Part shown: positions 42,426 through 51,180 of the stretch, in pieces
Position numbering within the stretch: the first letter of the stretch is position 1
Layout: every line of letters begins with the position of its first letter
DNA from: Endozoicomonas sp. GU-1
GTDB lineage: Bacteria; Pseudomonadota; Gammaproteobacteria; Pseudomonadales; Endozoicomonadaceae
Assembly: GCF_027366395.1 (NCBI RefSeq)
Contig: NZ_CP114771.1
Location: forward strand, 1 to 64,000
Reading direction: 5' to 3'
Length of the DNA: 64,000 nucleotides
The notes under the pieces: generated by a model
Told to the model about the DNA's origin: nothing
What the model saw: the letters and a program-made list of their open reading frames with translations, nothing else
Database searches by the model: none
Program-made: the position numbers and the translations under genes

Positions 42426-42616
42426 AAGGCATCGCCAGCGGCCTGAACCATAACAAGCTGGCCCAGATCGCGACACTCTCCCGCAAATGGTTCCCTTCCC
42501 GGGAACCGGATGCACAAACCATGGGCGAAGCGATCTGGCTAGAGAAAGACCAGTGGGAAAAGATGAGCATCGCCATAGCCAACGGGATTGGCATGGCTTT
42601 CAAAGGTAGAAAGTAG
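42422..42616 (+). CDS. Tail assembly chaperone, frameshift extension
   Basis: In the -1 frame the sequence continues VEGIASGLNHNKLAQIATLSR and on to a stop at 42616, 64 residues, with Trp-rich, protein-like content. It has no start of its own. The fusion (42150-42616) would be about 155 residues and, as in lambda GT and P2 E+E', would bring the tape measure protein to the tail tube. The tape measure gene starts 11 bp later. Confidence 0.8.
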   Translation, partial: VEGIASGLNHNKLAQIATLSRKWFPSREPDAQTMGEAIWLEKDQWEKMSIAIANGIGMAFKGRK

Positions 42617-42627
42617 GTTAGAACGCA

Positions 42628-44346
42628 ATGTCAGCAGAACTGCAAAGGTTAATGTTCAGTGTCAGCCTGCTGGATCAGGTGACCGGCCCCGCAGGCAAGA
42701 TCAAAAAAGAGATGAACTCCGTGGCGGAAAGCTCCAAAGCGGCGTTTGCTCAGATCGGTATCGGCGCGGCCGGTATTGCCGGTGCAGGCCTTGCTATGCA
42801 GTCTCTGTTGATGCCGGCCATTGAGATGGATCGGGCGTTGGGTGAGGTGCGCTCGCTGGGCGTCGCTGAGTCAGCCCTGAACGATCTTTCAGAAACAGCC
42901 CTGGCTTTCTCTGTGCAGTATGGCAAATCAGCAGCAGAGTTTGTTTCCGCTTCTTACGACATTCAGTCTGCCATTGCAGGGTTATCGGGTCAGGAGCTGT
43001 CACGGTTTACCCAGGCTGGCGGTGTGCTGGCTGCAGCTACCAAGTCCAATACGGCAACCATCACGAATTACATGGGGACCATGTACGGCGTGTTCAAAAA
43101 TACCGCTGACCAGATGGGCAAAAGCCAGTGGGTAGAAGTGCTGGCAGGTCAAACGGCTACCGCCGTACAGATGTTTAAAACCACTGGCGACAACATGAGC
43201 GCCGCTTTCACCAGTATCGGCGCAAACGCTACCGCTGCCGGTATCTCCATGAATGAGCAGATGGCTGTATTGGGTACCTTGCAGGCCACCATGAGCGGCA
43301 GTGAAGCAGGCACCAAGTACAAAGCTTTTCTCGCAGGGGTAGGCAATGCCCAGAAGCAATTGGGTCTGACTTTTACCGATAGTAATGGCCAGATGCTGGG
43401 CATGGTGGAGATCCTGAACCAGCTGAAAGGAAAGTTCGGGGAAACCATGGATGTGGCAGAGTCCGACGCCTTGAAAAAGGCGTTTGGTTCTGATGAAGCG
43501 GTCTCCCTGGTAAAACAGCTGATGGCCGACACCAACGGCCTGGCCAGCAGCATCGATGCGCTGGGCAAGGTCAAGGGGATGGGCAAGGCTGAAGAGATGG
43601 CTGCCGCTATGGTCGATCCCTGGGAACGTCTGGGAGAAGGTATTAAGGCTGTGAAAATCGCTTTTGGTCAGGCCTTGTTGCCGGTGATTAATCCAATTGT
43701 TGATGCAATGGCTGACGGCAGTAATGCACTGATTGCCTGGACAAAAGAATTTCCAAATATCACCCGCTGGATCGGTATTGCTACCGCTGCCATTCTCGGC
43801 ATCAGTGCTGCACTGGCCGCACTTACCGTGATTGTGGGTATTTCCAAGCTGGTATGGTCAGGCCTGTTGATTGTCAAAGCCGTGGGTGTGGCGTTTGGTG
43901 CATTGGTTCCATCACTGGCCTCCATCAAGGCGGCCTTTCTTGCACTGAATCTGGTGATGTACGCCAACCCCATCGGCTTAATCGTGGCCGGTGTCGCTGC
44001 GTTGGTGCTGGCGATCGGGGCGGCCATCTACTGGTGGGACGATTTGAAAAAGGCCTTTATGGATTCCAGCTGGGGCCAATACATCATCGGCATGATCAAC
44101 AAGCTGATCGGCGTGTTGAACCTGGTGCCCGGTATCGACATTGGCACCATCGGCGGTGCAGACATCAGCACTCCGAATCTGGACGCACCCAAACAAACCA
44201 ACCTGCCCGCCGGTGGCATCAATAAACAGATCAGCAACGCCGTGAGCAACAACAGCAACAGCAGCAAATCGGTGACCATTGGTCAGATCGTCACTAACCA
44301 GCCTGCTGCCAGTATCGAGCAGGAAATGTTGATGGCAGGGGCGTGA
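42628..44346 (+). CDS. Tail tape measure protein
   Basis: 572 residues, short for the family. RLMFSVSLLDQVTGPAGKIKKEMN and a helical, Ala/Gly-rich body (EFVSASYDIQSAIAGLSGQELSRFTQAGGVLAAATKSNT) match the TP901-type core. Two hydrophobic stretches lie at about 380-470. It sets tail length and leads DNA through the membrane. Its length predicts a short tail. Confidence 0.9.
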   Translation: MSAELQRLMFSVSLLDQVTGPAGKIKKEMNSVAESSKAAFAQIGIGAAGIAGAGLAMQSLLMPAIEMDRALGEVRSLGVAESALNDLSETALAFSVQYGKSAAEFVSASYDIQSAIAGLSGQELSRFTQAGGVLAAATKSNTATITNYMGTMYGVFKNTADQMGKSQWVEVLAGQTATAVQMFKTTGDNMSAAFTSIGANATAAGISMNEQMAVLGTLQATMSGSEAGTKYKAFLAGVGNAQKQLGLTFTDSNGQMLGMVEILNQLKGKFGETMDVAESDALKKAFGSDEAVSLVKQLMADTNGLASSIDALGKVKGMGKAEEMAAAMVDPWERLGEGIKAVKIAFGQALLPVINPIVDAMADGSNALIAWTKEFPNITRWIGIATAAILGISAALAALTVIVGISKLVWSGLLIVKAVGVAFGALVPSLASIKAAFLALNLVMYANPIGLIVAGVAALVLAIGAAIYWWDDLKKAFMDSSWGQYIIGMINKLIGVLNLVPGIDIGTIGGADISTPNLDAPKQTNLPAGGINKQISNAVSNNSNSSKSVTIGQIVTNQPAASIEQEMLMAGA

Positions 44347-44348
44347 AT

Positions 44349-44690
44349 ATGAGTACACAGGCAGAACAATGGCACGACATCCTGATCACTGATCGGGATT
44401 TAGCCCTTGATGTAGCAGGCATTCCCCAGCAGGTGACGGACAGGGGCACCATCGCCCAGGACATCAAACACATGCTGATGGATACCGGCCTTGTGGTGCA
44501 GTTAGTGGGTGAACGCAGTGCCAGCCAGTGGCAACTGGCCTTTAACCAGATTGAACTGCAGGTGGAAGAAGACCGGCGCATCATCCCTGGCACTGTGGTG
44601 ATTCACCGGCCTGAGCACAACATTCTCTATTTAACCGCAGACACCGAGCTGGGGCCGGTTGACGTTTATATCCCTATGGAGCGGCCATGA
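44349..44690 (+). CDS. Baseplate protein (W-like, DUF2590 type)
   Basis: 115 residues. WHDILITDRDLALDVAGIPQQVTDRGTIAQDIKHMLMDTG matches the small gp25/W-like baseplate wedge proteins found before J in HP1-like phages. ATG 44349 chosen; GTG 44343 is the alternative. It overlaps J by 4 bp. Confidence 0.8.
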   Translation: MSTQAEQWHDILITDRDLALDVAGIPQQVTDRGTIAQDIKHMLMDTGLVVQLVGERSASQWQLAFNQIELQVEEDRRIIPGTVVIHRPEHNILYLTADTELGPVDVYIPMERP

Positions 44691-45874
44691 ATCATTCGGA
44701 AGATTTTGAACAAATCGTCAAAGACGCTGGCATCCCCACCACCGAAGCGGAGATGCAGCAACAGTGGGACCAGATCAACACCGATCAGGGTTCGTTGATC
44801 AAGAACGATAACAAGTGGTCGTCTTTCTGGAAGCTGGTGTCGGCACTGGTGACCACACCGGCCTTGTGGGTTGTGAAGTTCCTGATTAATGAACTGCTGC
44901 CCAACAGTTTTATTAAAACCGCTGGCGGTACGTTTCTGGATATTCTCGCCTGGGCGCTGGGGCTGGAGCGTAAAGCTGCGGTGTTTACCCAGGGCATGAT
45001 TACCTTTAACCGCGATCAGGTGGGCAACGCTCTGGTGGTGCCTGCGGGTACGGTGATCAACACACCGTCCATTAATGGTGCGGTGTATTCCCTGGTAACG
45101 CTGGCAGACACCGAGTTCCCAAATGGGGAACTGACGGTGGCGATTGAATGCCGTGCCAGTGGATCGGGCGTGGCCTTTAACCTGGCACCGGGTTATTACT
45201 CCATTTTGCCGGAGCCGATGGCGGGTGTTTTGTCCGTTCGGAACAATGACGACTGGATCACCGTATCCGGTGCCGATGCCGAAACCGACGAAGAGTTGCG
45301 CCTGCGCTGTCGGAACCAGTTCACCGCCGTGGGGCAGTTTCATCACGATGCGGCCTATAAAGCCATCATTTCAGAATTCGCAGGCCTGCGGATTGATTAC
45401 ATTTGGTTTGAACACGGCGCACCCAGAGGTGCAGGCAGTGCCAACGCGTACCTGATGATCGATTCCGGCCAGCCGGATCAGCCCTTTGTGGATACCGTCA
45501 ACACCCATATCAACGACAACGGCTATCACGGCCACGGGGATGATATGCGTTGTTTCCCCATGCCGGAAACCGTTCATAACCTGTCGCCGAATGCCTACCT
45601 GAATCCGAACCTGACACCGGAACAGCAAACCGCGGTGATGACCGGCATTGAAAACATGATTCGCTGTGCCTTTCGGGAGAATCAGGCCTTTACCGTCACC
45701 CAAACATGGCCGTTTACCCGCTTCAGTTTTTCGCAGCTGGGCACCGAGCTCCATGAACAGTTTCCGGATCTGATCAGTATCGAGTTCGGGCAGGATGACA
45801 TTGTGTCGCTGATGGCGTTGCCGGTGATTGGCACGTTATCCATCACCAAACATCTGGGAGCGCAGGCATTGTGA
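44687..45874 (+). CDS. Baseplate J-like protein
   Basis: 395 residues. GGTFLDILAWALGLERKAAVFTQGMITFNR and VPAGTVINTPSINGAVYSLVT, then SGADAETDEELRLRCRNQF are classic GpJ motifs. J forms the baseplate wedge edge. ATGA overlap upstream and GTGA overlap with I downstream. Confidence 0.93.
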   Translation: MNHSEDFEQIVKDAGIPTTEAEMQQQWDQINTDQGSLIKNDNKWSSFWKLVSALVTTPALWVVKFLINELLPNSFIKTAGGTFLDILAWALGLERKAAVFTQGMITFNRDQVGNALVVPAGTVINTPSINGAVYSLVTLADTEFPNGELTVAIECRASGSGVAFNLAPGYYSILPEPMAGVLSVRNNDDWITVSGADAETDEELRLRCRNQFTAVGQFHHDAAYKAIISEFAGLRIDYIWFEHGAPRGAGSANAYLMIDSGQPDQPFVDTVNTHINDNGYHGHGDDMRCFPMPETVHNLSPNAYLNPNLTPEQQTAVMTGIENMIRCAFRENQAFTVTQTWPFTRFSFSQLGTELHEQFPDLISIEFGQDDIVSLMALPVIGTLSITKHLGAQAL

Positions 45875-46392
45875 TAAAGATTAATTTGAAATGGTGGTTA
45901 GGTGGGCCAGAACTCACCAAGCTGAAAAACGCTGCTGAAATCTGGTTTAACCGGGTGGCAGGCTGGGCCAACTGGCCACTGCAACAGTTAGACCCGGAAA
46001 CCTGTTCACTTGGCTTACTGCACCTGATCGCCTGGCAACGGGGCATTGACCAGTTTGCCGGTGAGCCTGAGCGCCAGTACCGACTGCGCACCAAATATGC
46101 TTATGCCAATGCGGCTGATGCCGGTTCGAGTATCGGCTTTGAACGCATTTTTGCACGCATGGAATTGGGCGCTGTCACCATCAATGAGCGCCTGGAAGAC
46201 AGGGATTTTGACATTATCGAGCTGGAAGTCACCGACACCACAGTGGCCAAGAATGCGGACTACCTGAACTGGTTGATTCAAACCTATGGCCGCACCTGCA
46301 GGCGCTATGAATGGAAAGTGGTGACACCCATCAGTGTGGCGGTGCGTCCTGCATCGTTCAGTTGCGATTATGGCACTTATTACTGTTCGTAA
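45871..46392 (+). CDS. Tail protein I (P2 GpI type)
   Basis: 173 residues, GTG start inside the J stop. LLHLIAWQRGIDQFAGEPERQYRLRTKYAYANAADAGSS corresponds to the conserved GpI core, including its Trp and Arg-Tyr pairs. It connects baseplate and tail fibre. Ends 12 bp before the fibre gene with AACGGAGG as that gene's ribosome site. Confidence 0.88.
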   Translation: MIKINLKWWLGGPELTKLKNAAEIWFNRVAGWANWPLQQLDPETCSLGLLHLIAWQRGIDQFAGEPERQYRLRTKYAYANAADAGSSIGFERIFARMELGAVTINERLEDRDFDIIELEVTDTTVAKNADYLNWLIQTYGRTCRRYEWKVVTPISVAVRPASFSCDYGTYYCS

Positions 46393-46404
46393 ACGGAGGT
46401 TTGC

Positions 46405-47445
46405 ATGGCAGAACGATTAACGACGGTCGGCAGAAACTTGCTGGCAAGCCACCAGGGCAATGGAACGCATCTTCAGGTGGATAAGATTGTCCTGGCTTAT
46501 GTGCCAGGACAAAGTCCATCAGATGTAATTGACCCGGGTAGACGATTACCGCCGACCGATCAGATTATTGATTGGTTTGATGTCACCCACGACGGCTACA
46601 TGTCACCCGATATGGTGGTTTATTCGCTGTATATGGATGCCACGGTGGGGCCGTTTACGTTTAACACTCTTTATGCTGTCGCATCGGGTGAGAATAACGC
46701 CGTGGTGATGATTGTTACCCTGCCAGATACACCGAAGATTGCCGACGATCCGGGCGAAGGTGTTCGTGGTCAACCGATGGTTCGCAATACCGTGTTGGTG
46801 TATGACGATGCTGCAGCCATTACCAATGTTACGGTGGAGGCTGAAGCCTGGCAGTTTGCTTATGAGAATGCGACCACTGAAGTTCGCGGCCTTGGCGAAG
46901 TAGCTACAGAAGCAGAAGCCATAACAGGAAATGATAAGTGGCGATGGATAACGCCTTTCACTCTGCATAAATATATTGCAGCTTGGTGGGAAGCTTTAGA
47001 CCTTAATTTAAGCTGGGATGCTATTACTAAAAAACCTGAAAAATACCCTCCAGCATCTCATAAGCATGATTATTCTGAACTGACTGGGTTTGGAAATGCA
47101 GCAACTCGTCTGATAGGAACGGCTAACTCAAACATTCCAGATATGGGGTTTTATGGTCGAGACTTATCAAGCATCGGTTATCAAGAAATTCCAGGCGGGT
47201 TGTTGATTCAGTGGGGATGGTCAGTCGGCCCCGATACCGGTTCAAATAAAACTAAAACTATTACATTTCCGGTGGCGTTCAAAGAGGCTTTTGTTGCCCA
47301 TTCGTCCTTAGTAAACAATCATGGCAACACAGTTGAGGGTCTTGGTGTTTTATCACTAGAAAACACCAATATGGTAATCACAAAAACAGGGGATAACCCA
47401 GTACAGAATGTATATTGGTTTGCGATAGGTAAATCTTATGGATGA
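46405..47445 (+). CDS. Tail fibre protein (GpH type)
   Basis: 346 residues. The N-terminal phage tail-collar/fibre domain (LTTVGRNLLASHQGNGTHLQVDKIVLAYVPG) is followed by a linker (YPPASHKHDYSELTGFGNAATR, a repeat typical of fibre shafts) and a receptor-binding tip rich in Asn and Gly. From about 46900 on, the DNA becomes more AT-rich than the tail genes around it, so the tip was probably exchanged with another phage. It determines host range. Confidence 0.88.
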   Translation: MAERLTTVGRNLLASHQGNGTHLQVDKIVLAYVPGQSPSDVIDPGRRLPPTDQIIDWFDVTHDGYMSPDMVVYSLYMDATVGPFTFNTLYAVASGENNAVVMIVTLPDTPKIADDPGEGVRGQPMVRNTVLVYDDAAAITNVTVEAEAWQFAYENATTEVRGLGEVATEAEAITGNDKWRWITPFTLHKYIAAWWEALDLNLSWDAITKKPEKYPPASHKHDYSELTGFGNAATRLIGTANSNIPDMGFYGRDLSSIGYQEIPGGLLIQWGWSVGPDTGSNKTKTITFPVAFKEAFVAHSSLVNNHGNTVEGLGVLSLENTNMVITKTGDNPVQNVYWFAIGKSYG

Positions 47446-47872
47446 ATATTGTTTTTATTCAAAGTCTGCAAAGGGCTTTTTTGATTCAAATTTATATGCG
47501 CCTGAAGATTCAGTAAAAATAACTGCACAAGAACGCAGCGAATTGTTGGCATCTGAAAGTTCTGGCCTTGTTTTACATATTGAATTTGATAATAGAGGTG
47601 TTACGACACCGATAGAGCCAATCATAACAAAAGATGAGTTGAAAGAAATTGAGTGGCGATGGCGAAATTATGAACTCGGCTTAACTGATCGAGTGTTTAC
47701 CCGTGATTTTGGCCCCAATGAATGGTCTGAAGCTGATCGTGATACAGCTCAAAACACCATTATGGCGCACCGCCGTAATTTGAAGGACTGGTCAGAGAAA
47801 ACCCACCCGGAGTTTCCCAACAGTGAACACCGCCCAGTGTGGCCTGAGTCCGTACCGAGGCCTGCCGTATGA
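47438..47872 (+). CDS. Tail fibre assembly protein
   Basis: 144 residues, overlapping the fibre gene by 8 bp. EIEWRWRNYELGLTDRVFTRDFGPNEW and a helical end suit fibre chaperones. The AT-rich first 200 bp continue the likely exchanged segment of the fibre gene. Confidence 0.72.
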   Translation: MDEYCFYSKSAKGFFDSNLYAPEDSVKITAQERSELLASESSGLVLHIEFDNRGVTTPIEPIITKDELKEIEWRWRNYELGLTDRVFTRDFGPNEWSEADRDTAQNTIMAHRRNLKDWSEKTHPEFPNSEHRPVWPESVPRPAV

Positions 47873-48429
47873 TCATGCTGAACGGCCAAAAAGTCCCCGG
47901 CCACGATGTCAAAGTCCGGGCAAGCTTCCGCCTGGAAGATAAAGATCTTTCGGGCATGAGTAGCGCCACAGATACCGCCGAAGGCGGCATTAAACCCCAG
48001 ACGCTGTCAGTTTCCCTAATCATCAAGTATGACGATAAAGCCGACCTCACACGCCTGATCGCCATGGCCAGAGCCACCGATACAGTGGGTAAACGGATGG
48101 TATACGACATCTACAATGAAACCGCACAGGCCGGCAATATCCGTAAGGTGCGGTTTACGGAGAATTTCAGCTACACCGAAGCCGATTCACAGCGGATGTG
48201 GAATGTTAGTTTTACCCTGCGGGAGTTTGAATCCGTTCCGGAGAAGATCGAGCAACGGCAGGAACAACCTGCCGCCACCGAACAAACGGCGGACGGTGAT
48301 ACCGTGGGCAGTGCTGCAACAGATGGGCAAACCACCGAAACCCCATCAGCGCCAGCACCGGACGCCACCGAGATGCACGGCACCGTCTGGCAGATGATGA
48401 AGAAGTTTGACGCGATTCTGGGTGGCTGA
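47869..48429 (+). CDS. Baseplate complex protein, unknown subtype
   Basis: 186 residues. VRASFRLEDKDLSGMSSATDTAEGGIKPQTLSVSLII and a C-terminal Thr/Ala/Pro-rich linker. It resembles baseplate/tail proteins of HP1/K139 phages that lie after the fibre genes. ATGA overlap with its predecessor; 2 bp to the next gene. Confidence 0.65.
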   Translation: MIMLNGQKVPGHDVKVRASFRLEDKDLSGMSSATDTAEGGIKPQTLSVSLIIKYDDKADLTRLIAMARATDTVGKRMVYDIYNETAQAGNIRKVRFTENFSYTEADSQRMWNVSFTLREFESVPEKIEQRQEQPAATEQTADGDTVGSAATDGQTTETPSAPAPDATEMHGTVWQMMKKFDAILGG

Positions 48430-48431
48430 TT

Positions 48432-49148
48432 ATGCGGTTGATCCAACGTCTTTTGGTGAATGGTGAGCCGGTCGAGGTGATTGAAGACGATGTGCGTTTA
48501 TCTCTCACCAGCCCGGGGCGTGCCACCTTTCGGGTAAAGTCGGGCAAACCATTGGCAGGCCCGGTGGAGTACATCAAAGGCTGGCAGCACGATACCGACG
48601 ATAGGCCGGTGAAAGTGTTCTGGGGTTTTATTGATCGGTCGTCCACCGTGGGTGGCAATGAACAGATGATCTTCTGTCGCGAGCTCTCAGCCATGTTGAA
48701 CCGGGATTTGCCCATGGGGTTGCGCAAGGTGTCCGCCGCCGATGTGCTGGCACGCATCCATAAGGAGACCGGGGCGCAGTTCGTCACCAACAACCAGGCA
48801 CACTTCAGCCGGATTTCGCCCTACTTCCACCATGTGGGCGGTGGCTATATGGCCATGGATGCCATCGGGCAGGTGTTTCAGATTCCTAACTATATCTGGC
48901 AGCAGCAGGGTGATGGCAAGATTTATGTAGGCAGCTGGGATAACAGCCGCTGGGCGGACCCGAAACGGCACATCACTATTCCCGATAATTGGTTTACCGA
49001 TCATATGGCCCACAATACCGCCAGCATGACCATGATCCCGACCCTGCGCCCGGGGCTGAAGTTTAACCGGGGCATTATCACGGCGGTGCAACTGAAACAG
49101 GAAAAAATGGTGATCACATGGAAGAAGCCATCAAACGCATTCTCTTGA
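48432..49148 (+). CDS. Baseplate hub protein (GpD-like)
   Basis: 238 residues. MRLIQRLLVNGEPVEVIEDDVRLSLTSPGRATFRV and GLRKVSAADVLARIHKETGAQFVTN recall GpD/gp27-like hub proteins. It is shorter than P2 D, which is normal in this phage group. It overlaps the spike gene by 31 bp. Confidence 0.7.
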   Translation: MRLIQRLLVNGEPVEVIEDDVRLSLTSPGRATFRVKSGKPLAGPVEYIKGWQHDTDDRPVKVFWGFIDRSSTVGGNEQMIFCRELSAMLNRDLPMGLRKVSAADVLARIHKETGAQFVTNNQAHFSRISPYFHHVGGGYMAMDAIGQVFQIPNYIWQQQGDGKIYVGSWDNSRWADPKRHITIPDNWFTDHMAHNTASMTMIPTLRPGLKFNRGIITAVQLKQEKMVITWKKPSNAFS

Positions 49149-49803
49149 GGCTGTTTCCGGAGCTGAAGAACGGCTATCACAAACCGATGCTGGGCAGGGT
49201 GGAGCGCATTGCCAACCCACCGAAAGCCGGTGGTGTTCGACCCATGATGAACCGATGCACGCCGTGGATATTCAACCGCTGGATGAGCACTTCCGCCCTA
49301 AAGGTGAACTGCTGCGGGATCTGGTGGTTGCGGTGCCCTACGCTGGCCAGCATCGGGGGTTTTATGCCTTGCCCGATAAAGGCTGCATTGTGGAGTTTTG
49401 TTTCGGGTATGCGTTGCCGCACTTGATTCATATTCGCGGGGTGATCCCCTGGGGGTTGGAGTTGCCTTCAGTGGATGTTGGGGAGGCTAAGTGGCAGCAT
49501 TCTCAGGAATGTTATCAGGGGTATGACAAAGACGGGAACTGGGAACAGATCGGCAAGGTTCACCAGAGCGTGGCTGCGGTTAAGCAGCTGATGATGTCTC
49601 CTAAAACGTGGGTAGGTTCGGATTCTGAAAACGTGTTGCAGATACTTTCGGACTTTATGCAGGATACGGCGGATGCGCTGGATGTGTTGGCTGGGCATAC
49701 GCATCCTAATGTTGGGGCGTGTTCCCAGGGAAGTTCGATTACTGCGAAGAGTGAGTCTATTCAAGATCACAAAAATGACAGGCTTGATCCGATTACGGAA
49801 TGA
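49118..49803 (+). pseudogene. Baseplate spike protein (GpV-like), frame disrupted
   Basis: Two frames form one protein. From ATG 49118: MEEAIKRILLRLFPELKNGY to PPKAGG; then, with a -1 shift near 49235-49245, HDEPMHAVDIQPLDEHFRPKGELL through to the stop at 49803. LLRDLVVAVPYAGQHRGFYALPDKGCIVEFCFGY is a spike OB-fold signature, with PHLIHIRGVIP. The second part alone has an ATG at 49255 (182 residues). No slip heptamer was seen, so a mutation or assembly error is likely. Confidence 0.75.
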
Positions 49804-49812
49804 ATAAGAGAA

Positions 49813-49836
49813 CCGGGCATGGTGCCCGGGTTTTTT
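49813..49836. terminator. Bidirectional terminator between spike gene and opposite-strand gene
   Basis: CCGGGCA, 3-base loop, TGCCCGG, followed by six T on the + strand. On the other strand the stem follows the stop of the leftward gene and is followed by fewer T. It separates the late operon from the moron-like gene. Confidence 0.8.
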
Positions 49837-50242
49837 ACTGAACGGCTTCTTCAATGTTTAACCAGGAAACACCCTGCGGTGCATAGTCAATATCAGAGGA
49901 AAGCATTTTAGCCACACCATTCACAGCATAAGCAGTTCCATCTTTTACCCAGTAACCCGCCGAACCATTAATCACCACAGCAACGCCATCATTAAACTGG
50001 CCAGTCTCCCAGGAATGAGCATCACCTTCAGGAATGGTTGCAAGTACAGCTTGCAAGCCTGGGCCTTCAAAACTATCCACTTTCAACCCATAGCCGAACA
50101 ACGCCAGCACCAGACCAAAGAAAATCATCCCCACCGCTTTTTTAGTTTCCAGCCCAGCTTCCTTTGCTGCTTTCCGGTTACTGATACCAATCAGAGCTAG
50201 CAGAGCCAGTACCACACCGACAATCATCAACACCCAAGCCAT
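49835..50242 (-). CDS. Opposite-strand membrane protein, possible lysogenic conversion gene
   Basis: 135 residues from ATG 50242 (GGGGAAGGATT just before it); a start at 50284 is less likely. Two helices (MAWVLMIVGVVLALLALIGI and AVGMIFFGLVLALFGYGL) flank a Lys-rich loop, then a soluble domain of about 75 residues (WETGQFNDGVAVVINGSAGYWV) that looks periplasmic or cytoplasmic beta-rich. It lies alone between the tail operon and attR, transcribed opposite to the late genes, as in morons expressed in lysogens. Function unknown. Confidence 0.65.
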   Translation of the reverse strand: MAWVLMIVGVVLALLALIGISNRKAAKEAGLETKKAVGMIFFGLVLALFGYGLKVDSFEGPGLQAVLATIPEGDAHSWETGQFNDGVAVVINGSAGYWVKDGTAYAVNGVAKMLSSDIDYAPQGVSWLNIEEAVQ

Positions 50243-50766
50243 AATCCTTCCCCAGTTTTCATTCTTGTTTAACCCAGTCTTCACACCGGGCAGTTAGGGA
50301 ACAATATACGCCAATCGCCGTACCAGAATAACAACCTGAATCAATAGAACCAATCAACCCACGCCAAAAGCCGTACTACCCAACAACCACGCGACCTCCC
50401 GCGCCGAAAAACCAACCAGCGCGAAAAAATCACTCCTCCTCGCCCCGCCTTCGCGCTTTTTGCTCCATTTTTGTGCAACTTTTTGCGATGTGCAGAAGGG
50501 TAGCCAGACAGCCCCGTTACTGGGCATCACACAGGATTTACCCATTGCACGCTGTGCAGCTTTGTATCAGTTGAGTGTAATTCCGCAGAAAGGAGGAAGT
50601 GGCTAAACTCTATAAACGGTGCGGGTTGTCAGACAGAATTCAGTCTGCACACCTGTGACACCTTTGTGACATTTTCGGGTTTGTGACACACTGGTGACAC
50701 CCAAAAAATGACAGGCATAAAAAAAGCTCCATGCCTTGATATTACTAGGCTGGAGCTTCTTAAAAT
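50243..50766. other. Gene-free right end of prophage
   Basis: No coding sequence is supported. It should hold the promoter of the leftward gene and contains the attR-proximal GTGACAC repeats and a run of A before the tRNA. Confidence 0.5.
50655..50700. promoter_or_regulatory. Candidate integrase arm sites, right
   Basis: GTGACACCTTTGTGACA at 50655-50671 is identical to 19894-19910; TTGTGACAC at 50681 and GTGACAC at 50694 add two more half-sites. Direct orientation and spacing suit integrase or excisionase binding. Confidence 0.5.
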
Positions 50767-50821
50767 TGGTACCAGTGGTCGGACTCGAACCGACACGCCC
50801 GCAAAGGCAACGGATTTTGAA
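50765..50821. other. Prophage attR, inside tRNA-Leu
   Basis: This 57-bp partner of attL spans the anticodon loop to the CCA end. Insertion rebuilt an intact tRNA on this side from the phage copy. Confidence 0.88.
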
Positions 50822-50853
50822 TCCGTCATGTCTACCAATTCCATCACACTGGC
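50767..50853 (-). tRNA. tRNA-Leu (anticodon CAA)
   Basis: 87 nt with encoded CCA. Acceptor GCCAGTG pairs with CACTGGT (one G-T pair), the anticodon loop is TTCAAAA, giving CAA, and the TTCGAGT T-loop and long variable arm are typical of class II tRNA-Leu. It reads UUG. A promoter with TTGAAA (50891-50896) and TAAGCT (50868-50873) is possible. Phage HP1 is known to use a tRNA-Leu in the same way. Confidence 0.95.
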
Positions 50854-51180
50854 ATTTGATGTTGCTGAGCTTATGTCATCTGTTCGCTGATTTCAAAACT
50901 TTTCTCATCGAGTGAATCAGTGAGGTTAGCTGGCGAAGCGGCGGTTGCTCAAGTGCGGCGAAGTATATCAAAGAGATTATTGAGATCAAGCAGTTATTGA
51001 ACAGTGGGAGCAAAAAAGTAAGTTAAGTCCGTAACGTGGCATGGGATAGCCCTCCTGACACTTCCTTCGTTTTGCAGTATCCTTCGGTGCTTTTTTAATA
51101 TGACTGGTTTTTCTGTGCCTTTTTCCCATAAGTGGCGTGGGCTGCTTTTGGGGATGAGGACATTAACCACCGGATTGTCC
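50854..51180. promoter_or_regulatory. Divergent region between tRNA-Leu and queA
   Basis: 327 bp carrying the leftward tRNA promoter and the rightward queA promoter. An open frame extends queA upstream to 51100, but conservation of the QueA N-terminus favours the later start. No riboswitch fold was recognised. Confidence 0.4.
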
